From Pipra filicauda (lineage: Eukaryota > Chordata > Aves > Passeriformes > Pipridae), in NCBI RefSeq assembly GCF_003945595.2, contig NW_024104509.1:3348001-3412000 (forward strand): 64,000 nt of DNA, in the 5' to 3' direction. The translations under genes were made by a program, and so were the position numbers. Numbering within the stretch: the stretch's first letter is position 1; each line of letters begins with the position of its first letter. Shown here one piece after another: positions 37,401-50,586 of this stretch. Under the pieces are notes generated by a model. The model was not told the origin of the DNA, made no database searches, and saw only the letters and a program-made list of their open reading frames with translations.

Positions 37401-38681
37401 TTTTTAACCATCATCAAGTGTCATTATTATGATCCTTTTTTGTTTGTTTGTTTTTGCTTCAAGGTCATCTCTCTCAATGATTTGTAAGGAACTCCAATCT
37501 TAATCTCATTTTTAGTTCAAAAATTTCCTTCTGCATTGTAGCCTCACTTTTTTTAGTAAAACCTGTGGTGTTTTGCATTCAATAAGTCTTTTTATTTCTT
37601 ATTTACTGTTGTCCCTACAGTTTGGTATTGTAAGACCTAGTGAAGTACTTATTTTTATAAGACATTAATTTCAGTCATCTAAAATATTAGTTGCCTCCAC
37701 AGTATAGGAAGTTACCTTAGACTATCTTCTTCTGAATGGGAACATATCTAAGTCCAGCTTTTTTTGTTTGGATGAGAATCTGTCCATTAAAATGCAACAT
37801 GACTTGATGAAAATGCCAAATGAAGAAAATGAGATTCTTTAGTGTCAAGAGAACAATTAGTGATTCCTAGCAGTCTCTCTGAATTTCTTATGAACTTTCC
37901 TGAATGTAAAACATGCTTATTTGTAAGCTTGTCTAGGCCTTTTTATAAGACTGTCTGGGCATACTTTTCAAAAATGTATTAGAGAAGTAATTGGGAACCC
38001 TGGTGACACTTCATCTTCGGATTCTAAAAATTAATGTGTAGGCTCAGAACTGCATTGAGTTCCTACTTCCTTCATGCTGTGAGAAAGAGGCAGAGGATTT
38101 TACAAAGGTTTTTGAAAGATACTAAGTTTTCTTTTTTATGATGAAAAAGAATATCGAACATATTACAAAAAATTCCAGTAACATTCCAGTAGTAGGCCAG
38201 CCACAGTATTACAGAATATCTTAATAAAATACAGTATTCAAGCCTGTTTTGCTTGCACAGAAACATACTATGCAAATCTGCTGGAAAAGGCCTATAGTGT
38301 TATGTGCTTTCCTTAACCAACATGATTGTTAGACATAAATCCTACCTGTGTTAATCTTGCTAGCCTTCATCTTGATAGCACCTGAGTGTCTGCCTTTGTA
38401 TTTAAAAATAGAAATTACAATCTCTCTCTGTCTGCCTTTTTAGCTTGATTAGTTCATAGCTGAAAATGTGAGACACTTGAGGGAAAAGCTAAATTGAGGG
38501 GTTGAGGCTCCCATCCTGAATGTGGTTAAGATCCATTGTTCTTCTTTCAGGAGTGATCACTGCCATCTTGTCTTTTGTCAAAGTCACATGGAAGTCTTAA
38601 TTTCGGTGCTTTTTACTGTTTGTCACTTGTGCTGGTGTAGAATATTGTGGCTGTTGTGCTGATGGAGTAGTGAATGTGGAT
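37401..38681. other. intron stretch, nothing recognised
   Basis: AT-rich intron between the old CR1 and the reverse LTR, without a recognised feature. Confidence 0.55.
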
Positions 38682-38687
38682 GGAAAC
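38682..38687. repeat. left target-site duplication GGAAAC of the 505-bp LTR
   Basis: Perfect 6-mer abutting the LTR's TG edge, repeated at 39193-39198. Confidence 0.88.
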
Positions 38688-38772
38688 TGCCACGGCCCAA
38701 GGGAAAAAGGGAAAGGGACGCGGCACCACACAAAGGGTTCAGACGCAGCTGAGGGTCTGGGTGCAATGCCAG

Positions 38773-38778
38773 TTTATT
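38773..38778 (-). promoter_or_regulatory. LTR polyadenylation signal AATAAA on minus strand
   Basis: TTTATT on the + strand, downstream of the TATA box in LTR orientation. Confidence 0.7.
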
Positions 38779-38793
38779 AAGAGAACACAGGGA

Positions 38794-38801
38794 CTTATAT
38801 A
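38794..38801 (-). promoter_or_regulatory. LTR TATA box (TATATAAG on minus strand)
   Basis: TATATAAG on the minus strand, 16-20 bp before an AATAAA signal, the compact TATA/poly(A) layout of a retroviral LTR. Confidence 0.7.
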
Positions 38802-39192
38802 GGGTAAGTCTGAGGGGAGGATTCATAACTGGGGAGGTGCATGGGACTGACAACCAAGGGGGAGACAGGATTGGGAGACAGGGAAAAGATGGGTGTGACT
38901 TGTGGGTATCCAGGGGAAGGGACCAATGGGGGCTCCCTCTGCACTGCGGCAACTCTCAGCCAATCAGTGACAGAGGAGCGGGAAAGCCAGGGGAGAACAG
39001 GGGAGTAAACAACTTTTGGAGGGAAAATCTGAGGGACACAGGGGAATAACATTGGGGTACATTAAACCTGATATAAAACCAATGATAAACTGGGGAATAA
39101 CAGTCAGTCCAGCAAGATATCAGTCCATTCAGGCTCCATAAATGTCTCTCCATGCTTGAAATCTTTCCCATTCGGATTTCTTATTCTCCTCA

Positions 39193-39198
39193 GGAAAC
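39193..39198. repeat. right target-site duplication GGAAAC of the 505-bp LTR
   Basis: Second copy of GGAAAC, directly after the LTR's CA edge. Confidence 0.88.
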
Positions 39199-42100
39199 GA
39201 CCTTTCCAGCATCCAGTGCCATAGGAAATGCTGGGTGCTGAGAGGTCCTTAGGACTGGGCTCAGAACACTGCAAAACCTACCCCAGAGCAATGGGTGCTG
39301 ACCTTCCTGTCATTTAGGCTTTCTAGGCTCAGTTAATTGTGAACTGGATTTCTGTTAATGTGCTCGCATTGTTTTTTCACCACAATGGTTTAAATAATGC
39401 AAGGTGGAGGTCAGTTGTGTGTGTGATACAGTTTGTTTTTTCTCTATCATGGGTAACGATGGAGTGAAAGGTTGCTGGCTATAGATGGCTGTGAATAATT
39501 TTCTCCTGTTTTTATTGTAGTGTTTAGTGGTACTGACACCATCAACAGTGTGCAATGCTAAGTAGCAGCAAAAAAACCCTTTTTTGCTTTGGATACTGTA
39601 GATGCATCTATGAAAAAGCCATTTCAGTGATGATTCAACAGAAATTGATGGGATAGGAGTTGTGCTAGGTAACCAGACACAGTGTTAGGACAGAATAATA
39701 TTTAGGGGGAAAAGGAGTAGGACTTTTTAGGGGTGTGAAAATACCTCTTCTCTTTCTATTTACTGTATTGATCCTGTCCAAAGAAAACAAAGTGTGTTCT
39801 TTGTTCTTTCTCATGGTTCCTCACTATTATTTTTTAAACACTGGCAATAACCCTTGTAACTACTCTCTGTCTGCTCCAGTCAAAATTATTGTAATTACTT
39901 GATGTAATTAATGTCTGTTATTATTCCATAATTTTTTTTGCAGAAAAGAGTGTTATATTTAACATCATAATATAGTATTTAGCATCACAATATTAGCAGC
40001 AACTTATGATCAAAGAGAAGAAACAGATAAACGGTTGATAAACTTACAGCCAAACCTGTTTAATATGTTTTGAATTCTCTAGATTGCAAAAATGTAATGT
40101 AGGGTTTTGTGGTTTTAGTAACTAAGGCTATTTAAACAGATACATTTTCATCCTGATACCATCAGACGAGTGCAAATGCAGTATGGTGAGCCTGGGGTCT
40201 TTGTGGAGCTTGGGGGGCATGGGAAGCAGTGATTAAAAACAAGACAGTTCTGAGAAGGAAACACTAAAAATGTATGTGTCACTTCAACCTATGTATATAA
40301 ATACAATCTATGGATGTTCATCCCCTCCCTCAATCAAATATGCTTTTTTCTTTTGCCATCAGAGGGGCTTTTAAGTAGCTGTATATTGCCACATCTCTGC
40401 ATTGAGAATTATTCTACTCAGGGGCGGGTTGTGATCCTTCGGTGCTTTGTTAGCAATTATAAAACACAGTCCAAAGAGAGAGAAGATTAAAGAAGAGAAC
40501 TTGGTACATTTTCTCGTGGGAGATAGGACCCAGAGCACAATGGAGGAGACATTACAGTGATGCCAAACAAACTTCTGGGGCATTCAAGCTCAATTTAATC
40601 TCCACTAGTAACACTGCTTTTGTGAAAATTCTCCCAAGTGTAGCAGGGAGGGAGCCTGGCCAACCATCTCTTCAGACAAGTTTGGTTTAGCCACTGGAAT
40701 TGAATGTTAATAGATTAATTTGGAAATCTACTCAACCTGAAATTTCATTTAATAGAAAAAATGCAGAATTTAATATGACTGGAAATATTTATTCTGATAA
40801 ACTTTTGCAGATGCTGCACCTTAACAACCCTCTCAAAGTGGTGTATTTAACCCCTGTATATCTAGGTTTCAGACTGTCATAGACATTTAAGTAATAGGGA
40901 GGTCCTATTACCTACTACAGAAATATCCCCGTGTTTTCAGAAATATGAGATAAAAAGGGGAATTTCTTGAAGCCATATTATCAGTGAATTGCCTCTGTCT
41001 TGTATAGGCCCAGAGGCCTTTTTTTTCAGTATTTCAGAAGGTGTAGGAAGTTGATGCACAAAGATGTAAATATGGCATTCTTTTTGTTTGTTAATTTATT
41101 TTGGGTTTGGGATTTTTTAAGCTGTGCAATTTGATGTCTGTCTCTTTTTTTTTCCTCACCTGAGAAGACAGTAATCTTTGACCTAATTGCTAACAGATCT
41201 CTTACATTAGGAGATTCTTTCCTTTTTGTTGTGATGTGCTTGAAGGCAATTAATTGTATTATTAATAATATCTTTATTATTATTCAGATATGCTTGACCA
41301 ACAAGAGCTTAGTTCATCCCAGTTACTACTGTTTGCAGTTAAAACCAGAAGTGACTGTATATCCCTCTTTAATACAGCAGCATTTTGAATCCTTCTAAGT
41401 TACACCTATATCATAAAAGTAAACTCAGGAGAATCATGGGTAATGAAGAAAAAAAGAGACCTCAGGAATTAAGAGATGGGTGCATAGCTCTCTCAGGAGT
41501 AGGAGGGAAATACTCTGCCAGAACTCCAGGATTTACATCTACTCAAACCCTATGTGCTTTGGAAGAAATTAACTCAAGATGGGTATCCTGCAAAATTCAG
41601 GGATTTAGCGTGGACATCTAAGAAATTTGAAAGGTATTTTAGTTTCCCTGAAAGCTTGCTGTTGTAGAATACAACTAATGTACTAGAGTTGGTGCTGCGA
41701 GTCTGTTGCAGCTCAGAAGAGCCAGCTGTGTTTTTCTGTGAGGTGAAGGACAGGTTAGAAACTCTTCAGTGTTGTCACTCTTCATATAGCTAGGAAAGAT
41801 TGAATTATGTTTCTGTCTAACCTTAGATATGTATCAGAGCACAGCATTTAAAATATTGACAGTCATAACTGTATTCATAAAATGCACCTAAAAAAGCAGT
41901 ACAGCATGTACTTAACAGTTTTATTCCTCCTTTGGCACGTCCCAGCACAGTATTGTCCTCGGTCTTATTGTCCAATCATCCTTGCAGTTGACATTTAGTA
42001 TATTCTTTACGGAAATATTTGGTTAATAGAAATACATTTCAGTGAAATTGCTGAAATACAGTATTTAGAGTTAAGAGATGTACAAACAGGTTATTATTGG

Positions 42101-45100
42101 AGGTTTGTTGGTTTTGGATTAATCTAAATTAATTTATTGTAAATCTAACATGAAGATAAAAGAAGTCCTTACTTATACAAAGGAGTTAGTCTAGAAGCAA
42201 TGTATTTATTCTTAGATAAGTATTATAGGTATACCTGTGTATGCATTCTGGGCTAACCATATGCCTCAAGTATTCATTAGTACTTTATTTATTTAAAAAC
42301 TTGGTACTTGTAGGCACTGTTAAACTTTCTGATATAAACATCCTCCTTGTAAATGTAGATGGAAAAAAAAAAAAAGACTAGCTTCCAAGTTGCTCACTAA
42401 ATTATTGACATTAATCTAGTTATGTGCTACTTGCTGATCCTGCATTGTCCTGAAAAGTTCATGTCATGATTACTGCCTGCCATTCTGTTGCTGCTGCTGG
42501 CAGTGATGTAATTTCATCTTTGTCGTGGAATAACATACAACTACTTATTTTAATTGAGGTTGGTTTTTTTTGCTCAGTATAACTGAAAAGAGCTCCTAGT
42601 TGATTGCAGGAAAATACCTACTTTCTAAGGCTTTATTTTAATTCATTAATTTGAAAAGTTTGAGTATTAGTTGCTTGAGTTATCATGAGTCTGACTACAG
42701 TGATGTGGTATATTTTTTCATGCAGCAATTAGAAGCTTGTGTCATCTAACCCATGATTTGCAGAAGATACAAATACTGCTCCAGTCTTATTGCTTCCTTG
42801 CTTTTGTATTTTTTTTAAGTTTTCCTTTAAAAAAATCGACCTGACGCATTTGTTTTAAACTTTCAAGACTTTAAAAACTGCTTCCAAGTTTTAAAAATTC
42901 TTGCTGTGATATTCATGAATTACACAAATAACTTTGTGCATTGCCTGTATGTGACATTGGAAGAAAAGAAACAGTGGTTTTTTTATGGCTATCACTTTTT
43001 TTAAATCTTTTTTTTTCACTTCTGAGTATAAAAATATTGATAAACTATCTTTTGGAGAGCACCAGCAGCTTTTTGGTTTTAATTACATCTCTGGATAAAT
43101 AGATTTACAGTCAAAACAGAGTCGAGGTTCAAGGATAGTCGACTGATTATCAACAGAAGGTGTGAGTGGCCTAAAAGTGAGAGAGACTTACCATTTTTAA
43201 GTGAATGAGTGTAAACTAGTTTGTCCTGTATTTTGTGGTTTTGTCTGTGACATTTGTCTCAACATTATGTATATTTATTATAGCATGTTAAAAAATGTTT
43301 CATTAACCTGATCTGTGATGTGGCTTCCCTGCTGTCAGTTTCTGGTCCAGAAAAAAAGACTTTCTGTTTTATGGTATTGGCTTTCTTTGCTACCTTCCCT
43401 TCACCCATAACACAAATACAGAAGTAAAGCTTAGTCTATTATAATCCAGATTCATCATTATTTGCAAACCAGTAGGAGTCAAAATCACTTGTGAAACTCA
43501 AGGTCCTTTTTCGCCATGGTAATTTGATCTTCTGTAAAAGTCAGCAAAACAAAAGAGAAAGTAAAATGTCACGTGCAAGATGCTCATTTGTGAAAAACTG
43601 CTGTAGATAACTCTATCTGCAGGTTTTTCACCATAGATGCTCAACCTCATGCGTTTACTCAAAGTGTTGCTGTAGTGAGAAGGAAGATTGAGCTGTCATT
43701 TCATTGAGTATCTAATTGTGGATTGATGGGAGAGCAGTCTGTAGAATTGATGCAAGTTTAATAAATAGTCCTGAGTAAATTACTTGTATTAGCATTATTG
43801 AGCTTAAGACTACAAATTCAAACACAGAAGGTAGAGGCTGCGTCTGCTTAACATTCTTTGACTACAGGACAATGTGCTGTTTTATCATAGCATTTCTCTG
43901 TTTTGTAGAAGCTGTATAGTGACTGAGGCAAAAGGCATCAGGAAGAGAAATAACAGGCGAGACAAAGAAATTGGGGTATTCTTTGAGAATTCTTGGGAAA
44001 AGATAAATCAATTTTTGCCAAAAATTAATTAAATGAATTTAAAAGCAAATTCTGAGGCAGACAACTCCATGGAAAATTTTGGCCCAAGTGTTGTTTTTTT
44101 GGCAATGTTGCCAAAAGTCTTCTTAAAAAGGTCCCCAACACTCTATGTATATTCTTATGAAAACTGGAGTTGGATGAAGTGATGGATTCATGAGGTATAG
44201 ATAGCTTAGATGTATAGCATATAGTCTTACAGAGAGTTGACATATTTATTTCAAAGGTCAGTAGATCTAAAGTAATTTTTAACAAATTCCTAATACCTTG
44301 GAATTTTATTTGAAGTTGTATAGCAGACTTTAAAGCTTAATTAAAAAGAAATTGTGTTACACGCTGGTCCATTTCTCTTTAATTTTATCTGTATATGTTA
44401 CTCTGACCATTTTTGTGTTAGTTAATATCTTAGTGCACCTACTGTAGGAATTATCTTTACATAGACAGCAGTAAGTGGTTACTCATAACTTTTGAAAATC
44501 AAACTTCTCTCTCTTTCCCTCTATCTAAAATATAGACTAAAACATTCTGACTATTCATCTAAAATATTCTGACTTTTAAGTAGTTTTGGAAACTATCCTT
44601 TTTTATAGCTTTTTGTTTACACCTTTTTCAAAATTCACCCACAAAATAAAATCTGCAAACTAACTATAAACATCCTTTCTAGACAATAAATACATTTATT
44701 GAACCACTAAACCCTAGGGAGAAAGATAGAGAAATATGAAAAATGCAAACTCAGAAAGCATCCTGAATGTTAACTGTTACTCATTTGAACCTTGTGTACA
44801 CCACAAGGAGCAAGCGTTCTGGAAGAACTTTTTGGATACTTCTCTAAGGCTTAATGTGATTTGACAAAATATGCATTTAGAGAGAGAAGCTGTTACGTGT
44901 TGGGGACAATGCATCATGTTCTGCTGAGATTTAGTGCTTTGTAGCTAGTGACTAAATTTATGGCCCTTCTAAAAAGGTTCGCAAAAAGTTTCAGAAACAT
45001 TTACATCCTGGATTTACTACTTGAAACATGTTTTTCTTAAAAAAAAGCACAAGAGTCTTAGTTTTAATTTGAGATCATGTTTTATTTTATCTTATTTTTA

Positions 45101-48100
45101 GAACAGCAGGATTTAAAAAAAATCTAATTGGAAAATTAATTTTTTTGCCTACACAAAAATAGTGCTAAGAACTAAATAAAGTCTTAGGTTTTAGGAATTT
45201 GATTTAGTAGACAAGAGCTTTTAGTTTGTATTGTGATTTGTGATATCTGGGATTTTAATGTGGTAGTTGTGGACTGTGTATTTTAAATAAAAGTCTAGAG
45301 TAGATTTGAAGTTGATAGTGATAAAATATTGCCTGGTTATTAAAACACTTCTTAATAGATATGCACCTATAAATATAGTTGCCTTTCATTTTTATTTCAG
45401 AACTATTGTATCATTCATTTTTATTACCTTTATGGGACAATAAATAACAAAAAGTTTATTGCTGAAGTGAGATCTTCCTCTAAAATTCTCTTTACACATT
45501 TTAAAATAATTTAATCTTAGTTCTTGTCCTTTGTACTCCTTTTTTTTTGAAATCCTTGTTTGGACTGCACCATTTGTTACATTGTTTTGAAAAATGCTAA
45601 ATTTAATAAATAGTCTGTCCTTTCACAATTGAAACCCACAATAAATTATGGATAATGTGTTATGTAGAACAGAACTAGTGATTCCTTTATAATCTGTGCT
45701 CTGGCATTTTCAGCTGCCCTGTTTTAATTTTGGATATGAGACCAGTGCTTAGCCTTAAATTGTATGACATTACTTATTATAATTTTGCAATTAGATTTCA
45801 CAGATAGAGGTACCTTGAATATAGGTTGGCTAATCAAATACAATACAAGCTTAGGTTGTCAGACAAAACAATAGGCTTTCTTAAATGTCTAATGGAACTT
45901 ATAGTGATGCCTGACTGCAGTGGTCTTACTGGTGTACTATAGAGGTCTTACATGTCTAGAGGCACTGTTTGGATATTTGAATCACTTACAACAGAATGTG
46001 TAAAGTGGATGGTAATTTAGACTAAAAATTTCATAATGAGAACATTTAAATAGCAGGATGTAGAAGGATAGGAGAGGGAGGAAAATAAAAGGGGATGTCC
46101 CAGCATAGCAGAGTATTACAGGAGAGCAAAAAATAGAAACTGTGAATTGGCCATGGAGCACAAGTCTCTCTTACAGTCTTCTGAATGTATCAAGTTGTTA
46201 AGTATATGCCGTTGATCAGCTCTTTTACTTGAGGCAGATTATTTTTCCAATTTTTTAGTTTGTGTTCCCTGAATGTTACTTCATGCTGCTGCTTTTCCCT
46301 GAATTCATTTCAGTTTGTCTGCATTTGAAGTAAAGTAACTGCAGTTGGACACAGCTGATGCCTCGCTTCTACCAAAAAAATCCCCCAAAACACAAAACAT
46401 CTGTGTGTCTTGTATACAGCACTCCTGTTAATGTACTAGAGAGGGCAGCATCATCCCACTGTTGATTCAATTTGTGGTCTGCAGTAGGTTCAGAATTCTT
46501 TTCTACAGATTGTAAGGGATAACCTCTGAACATTTTAGGATTAAATTTCTTTCAGTACTGGTGGCATGGTTCTTTTTTTGGCAGTGGCTTTGTTTTTTGT
46601 TTCCTCAAAATCTGGAACCATTTTTCATCCTGTATCAAAAGAAAGTGAGGGGAGAACTATCTGCATTTGAAACGCTTGATATCAGAGTTCTGAGAGGTTG
46701 ATTGTTTTCTTTGTTTTTCTTCCTGTTTCCTCTCTTCTCCATCCCCCTCACCCCTACCTCGCAAAATCTGTGACACTGAAAAAGAGATTAAACAACAGCA
46801 TTAAAAGAGTCTGACTGCAGAGGTCACTCTTCTATAGAGAAAAAAAATTCTAAGACTTTTTTTTTTCCAAAGGGAAAATGAAAAAGTTTCAGGAAAGAGT
46901 GCCATAATGCAAATCTTTCCATTGGAAAGTCTCTGAAAAGAACAAAAGCCGGCTTAGGAAGATAGGAGAATTCTTCATTCATTTTTATGGGAGCAGGGAT
47001 AGCTCTTTAGTCTTGGAGCTTATGGAGGAGAATACAGCTGCCTTTTTTTTTTTCCCCTCTAGGAGCATTAGAATTTATTCTCTAGGTTCTGTTTCAGATC
47101 ATATTTCCCGAAGAAATCTATGAAAAAGAATGAATACCTCGGCATGTAAATCTAGCATTCTTGTGAAAAATTGTCATTAAAAATAATAAGCAGAGGCAAC
47201 TTAACAGTTTCCAGAGTATCTAGTATTTTCTGCATCTTGTGCAGATTTTATCTACTGTGAATAAATGATGCTGTGTGGCAGAAACCTTGGAAGAATAAAA
47301 GTGATTAAATGTTTATGGGTTGTATGGATACTGCATGAGAGAGTGAAAAAGCAGAGAGGGTGGAAATTGCTAGTGTAAGTATCTTGTCTAGATTGCACTT
47401 CAAATATGTTTTAAGTCTAAAGTAAAAGCATTGATACAGATTTGTTAGGCCCAGCAAAAGTCATATGCAATTGACTTCACCTGTGTGCATCGTTGTATTA
47501 ACTTTCCAAGATGTTTTCCTGTGGAGAACTGATATTCATGAAACAGTGGTTACAAAGCACATGTCATTTTTAGCCACTCATATGAGTTTGAGCCAAATGT
47601 CAGTGTAAGTATTATTCTGTCTGAGTCCTCAGCAGCAGCTTGTTGAAAAAGGTCACTTTAGCCCCATGTGGGTGAATAAGGCACACTGTTAAGTACTGGT
47701 TAACTTAGTCTGGATAGAAATGATATGCAATTGTGTTTGGAGTTTTCATTAAAATTACAATAAGATGGTACACCTCCTGTAACATGTTGCCATATTGCCT
47801 TGTCTGTGAACGTGAGCACAGGATTGTGTGATTATATAAAATGGCTCTTTTTTTACATGGAAAAGGTTTCTGAATACAGTCCTTTTACTGAAAAACTGTG
47901 TAGCCTTATTTTTGTTTCACTGTTACAAACTCTTTGAATTTGCTATCCTTTAAATCTTGTTATCTAGCTATAATCACTTTAGAGACTAGTGTTGAGGGGA
48001 GGATAAAGAAACAATGACAGAGCTATTCTTATCTGAGTAAAATTGTGTTAAGAATTAAGATGGTATTTATTGCAAAAATAAACTCAGTTACAGGAAATTC

Positions 48101-50278
48101 CCTCTGTCTCTCCCACCCCCCTGCTTTTTGCCAACATGGAGAACAGATTTAAAATAAGTAAATAAATTAAAATGTAAAGCAAACAAACAAACTGACATAT
48201 GCCTCTGGCACATTTTTAGTTTCAGATGAGTTCTGAAATTTGAGATTGAATACACTTTCTTTCTCAGAAAATATCTAGGTATGCTAGTTTATAACTCATA
48301 ATTTATCATTAGTAACAGCTGCCAGGTTCTGAATTTTCATAAGCCCCTAATGCCCTGAAAGGTGCAATTCAGGTTTTTTGAAGGTTAATAAGAGGCATTT
48401 TTCTCTTCAGTCTTCATGTTCTTTCATTAAAGGCTATGATAACACTAGCCTAAAAGATCATTTGAAACATTTAAAACAATGGTGAACAGACTCTTCCTCA
48501 TTCTACTATTCTGCATTTTTAATTTGCAGAATGGAGTCTCTGCAGTCTGTCTCTCAGAGCAGTATCTGTTTTAGAAGTCAGATCTTTGTCTTTTTATTTC
48601 TTTGCTTTCTTTGGTGACACATTGCAGTTGGATATCCCATCATGATGGACTTAAATGCTTTCCCTGTAAAGCTGGAGACAAATATTATCTTTCTTTACCT
48701 AAGTGTATTTAGTGGTGAATATTTATGGACCCATCTTGTTCATCAGGGTAGGCTAATTCTGAAGCAGACTGAAATTTTCACTTTTGAGGTAAGCAGTGCT
48801 CCATTTTTTTCTGTTTTCTATGATTCTTTGGATTCTGCGTATTTATCATCGAAATAACTTGTCTGAAGAACAGCAATGTCCTTAATACCTCTCTTTCAAC
48901 TTGAATCGATTGTCAGATCTTGACCTGCGAGTCCTATCACAAGAGCTTCTATTGCTATTTCTGAAACACAGAGTTCTTTTAGCAAATCAGTAATGTACAG
49001 CCCGGTGCCTCGGGAGGGGCTGTAACACCTGGTACTGCTGCCCTGCAGGCAGGGGAGTTACCATGACCTTGCTGGATACAGTGCCAGAGCCAGCCATCTG
49101 AACGCTGCTGCTGGACAGGGAGCTGGCTGCTGCTGGCAAGCAGGATTGCTTGCTCTCATCTATAGAAGTTGCTGTCACAGTCCCTTGCATTGCTCCCAGT
49201 AGCAGCATGTAGGTTAAGTACTCTACCAGTAATAAACTCACATAAAATAGAGAAGCTGCATGCATTTCAGTCATTAGTAATTGTGTTGCAAAGATTTTTT
49301 ACCTCTTTCAGAAGCAAGCTGAAATAAGCTCTTTTTTAGGATTTGCTCAATATTACAATTCAGCACGTGTGATAGTCCTGATAATGGAATGATTCAGATG
49401 ACAACTCAAACTCTTGGTTTTGAAAATTAGTTTCATTCCCAGCTACTGTGCACATAAGTGTGAGAAAAAGAGTAATACCGTTGTTACAGAGCAAGGAAAT
49501 ATATACAAGAACTGGAGAAACAGGAGTGCCTAAGAGGGCCCACAAGGTTATTATCCAGATCTTGGCCTTGAAAGTTTGTATTTCTTCACAGAAATTGACA
49601 GCAAAGAGATTTCATATGGGTTTCTATTATGACAGCTGCTACATTTGTGGTTTCATTTTGTGAAGCCTTGCCATTTAGAACAATAGCTTATTTTTTGGTT
49701 CTCAAAGTTTTACTCAACAGTGAATATTTAGACAGTTGTTGAGCTTTTCGTAAGAACTGTGCCATTCCCAGAGGAAAAGTGTTGGCTGGTATATTAACAC
49801 CATATGTATTACTCCTGCTGATTCATTAGATCTAAAATAGTTCAGATGTTGGAGTAGCACGTCTCATTGCTAATGAGTATATGTTCCAGAACTTAGTCTG
49901 AAAGGGAATCATTTGGAAACTTAGGTATGTATATTGGGGGTTGCTTAGTAGATCTCTTTAACCTTTTCCCATTCTCTGTGTTTAAAAACCAAGCCACACA
50001 CCTTTTAAAATTCATTAGCAAAGTCAGATTTCTCCCTCCTGCACCCTGTTATTCAAGACTTGTTATTTTTGTTAGCGTTATTCTGGTTTTGTAATCAGAT
50101 TCAAGAATTACTAATTCATGTATTGAAATAAGTTCTTTTCATCTCGGGGGCTACTGGCACAGCATTTAATTATTTTCAGAGCAGAATAATAAAATGTAGT
50201 AACTAAGGCCATGGTACTTTGTTGTATTTATGCTGCAACTGTTATGGCTACATATTTGAATGTTCATGCTAATTAAGT
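39199..50278. other. intron stretch, mostly featureless
   Basis: This is an 11-kb AT-rich intron block with short homopolymer runs and no recognised transposon. One GC-richer, coding-like minus-strand patch at 48987-49216 is discussed under findings. The remaining open frames are short and unsupported. Confidence 0.55.
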
Positions 50279-50586
50279 ACCTAAAGGGGGCCTATAAAAA
50301 AGCTGTAGAGGGACTTTGTAAAAAGGCATGTAGGGGAAGGACAAGGGGAATGGCTTTAAACTGAAAGAGGGTAGGCTTTTATTGGATATTATGGAGAAAT
50401 TCTTTACTGTGAGGGTGATGAGGCGCTGGCACAGATAGATGCCACATCCCTGGAAGTGTTCAGTGTCAAGTTGAATAGGACTTTGAGCAACCTGGTCTAA
50501 TGAAAGGTGTTCCTGCCCATGACAGGGGAGTTGGAACTAGATAATCTTTAGGCTCCCTTCCAAGCCATACCATTGTATGATTCTAT
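50279..50586 (+). repeat. CR1 LINE 3' end, sense orientation
   Basis: CR1 3' blocks appear in order: GCTGTAGAGGGACTTTG, AATGGCTTTAAACTGAAAG, AGGGTAGGC, TTCTTTACTGTGAGGGTGAT, GAGGCGCTGGCACAG, GATGCCACATCCCTGGAAGT, CTTTGAGCAACCTGGTCTAA, TGAAAGGTGTTCCTGCCCAT, and CCCTTCCAAGCCATACCATT ending in GTATGATTCTAT. The 'GGTTGCCCAGAGAAGTTG' part is missing between GGCACAG and GATGCC, a small internal deletion. It is the same 3' type as the copy at 2.8 kb. Confidence 0.93.

Larger units (their letters stand above)
38688..39192 (-). mobile_element. solo LTR, minus orientation, 505 bp, 6-bp TSD (ERVK-like)
   Basis: The + strand edges are TGCCACGGCC and TCTCCTCA, i.e. TG...CA. A perfect 6-bp direct repeat, GGAAAC, flanks it at 38682-38687 and 39193-39198. 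On the minus strand a TATATAAG box (38794-38801) is followed about 20 bp on by AATAAA (38773-38778) and then a roughly 85-bp U5-like tail. That order sets the orientation. Further upstream on that strand are ATTGG/CCAAT-type motifs. No internal retroviral genes adjoin it, so it is a solo LTR. A 6-bp duplication is typical of ERVK/alpha-beta-type integrases. Open frames on both strands within it (38.6-39.2 kb) are not genes. Confidence 0.9.

Noticed and set aside
38623..39171. Overlapping open frames on both strands
   Set aside because: Mostly inside the antisense solo LTR; no retroviral protein motif.
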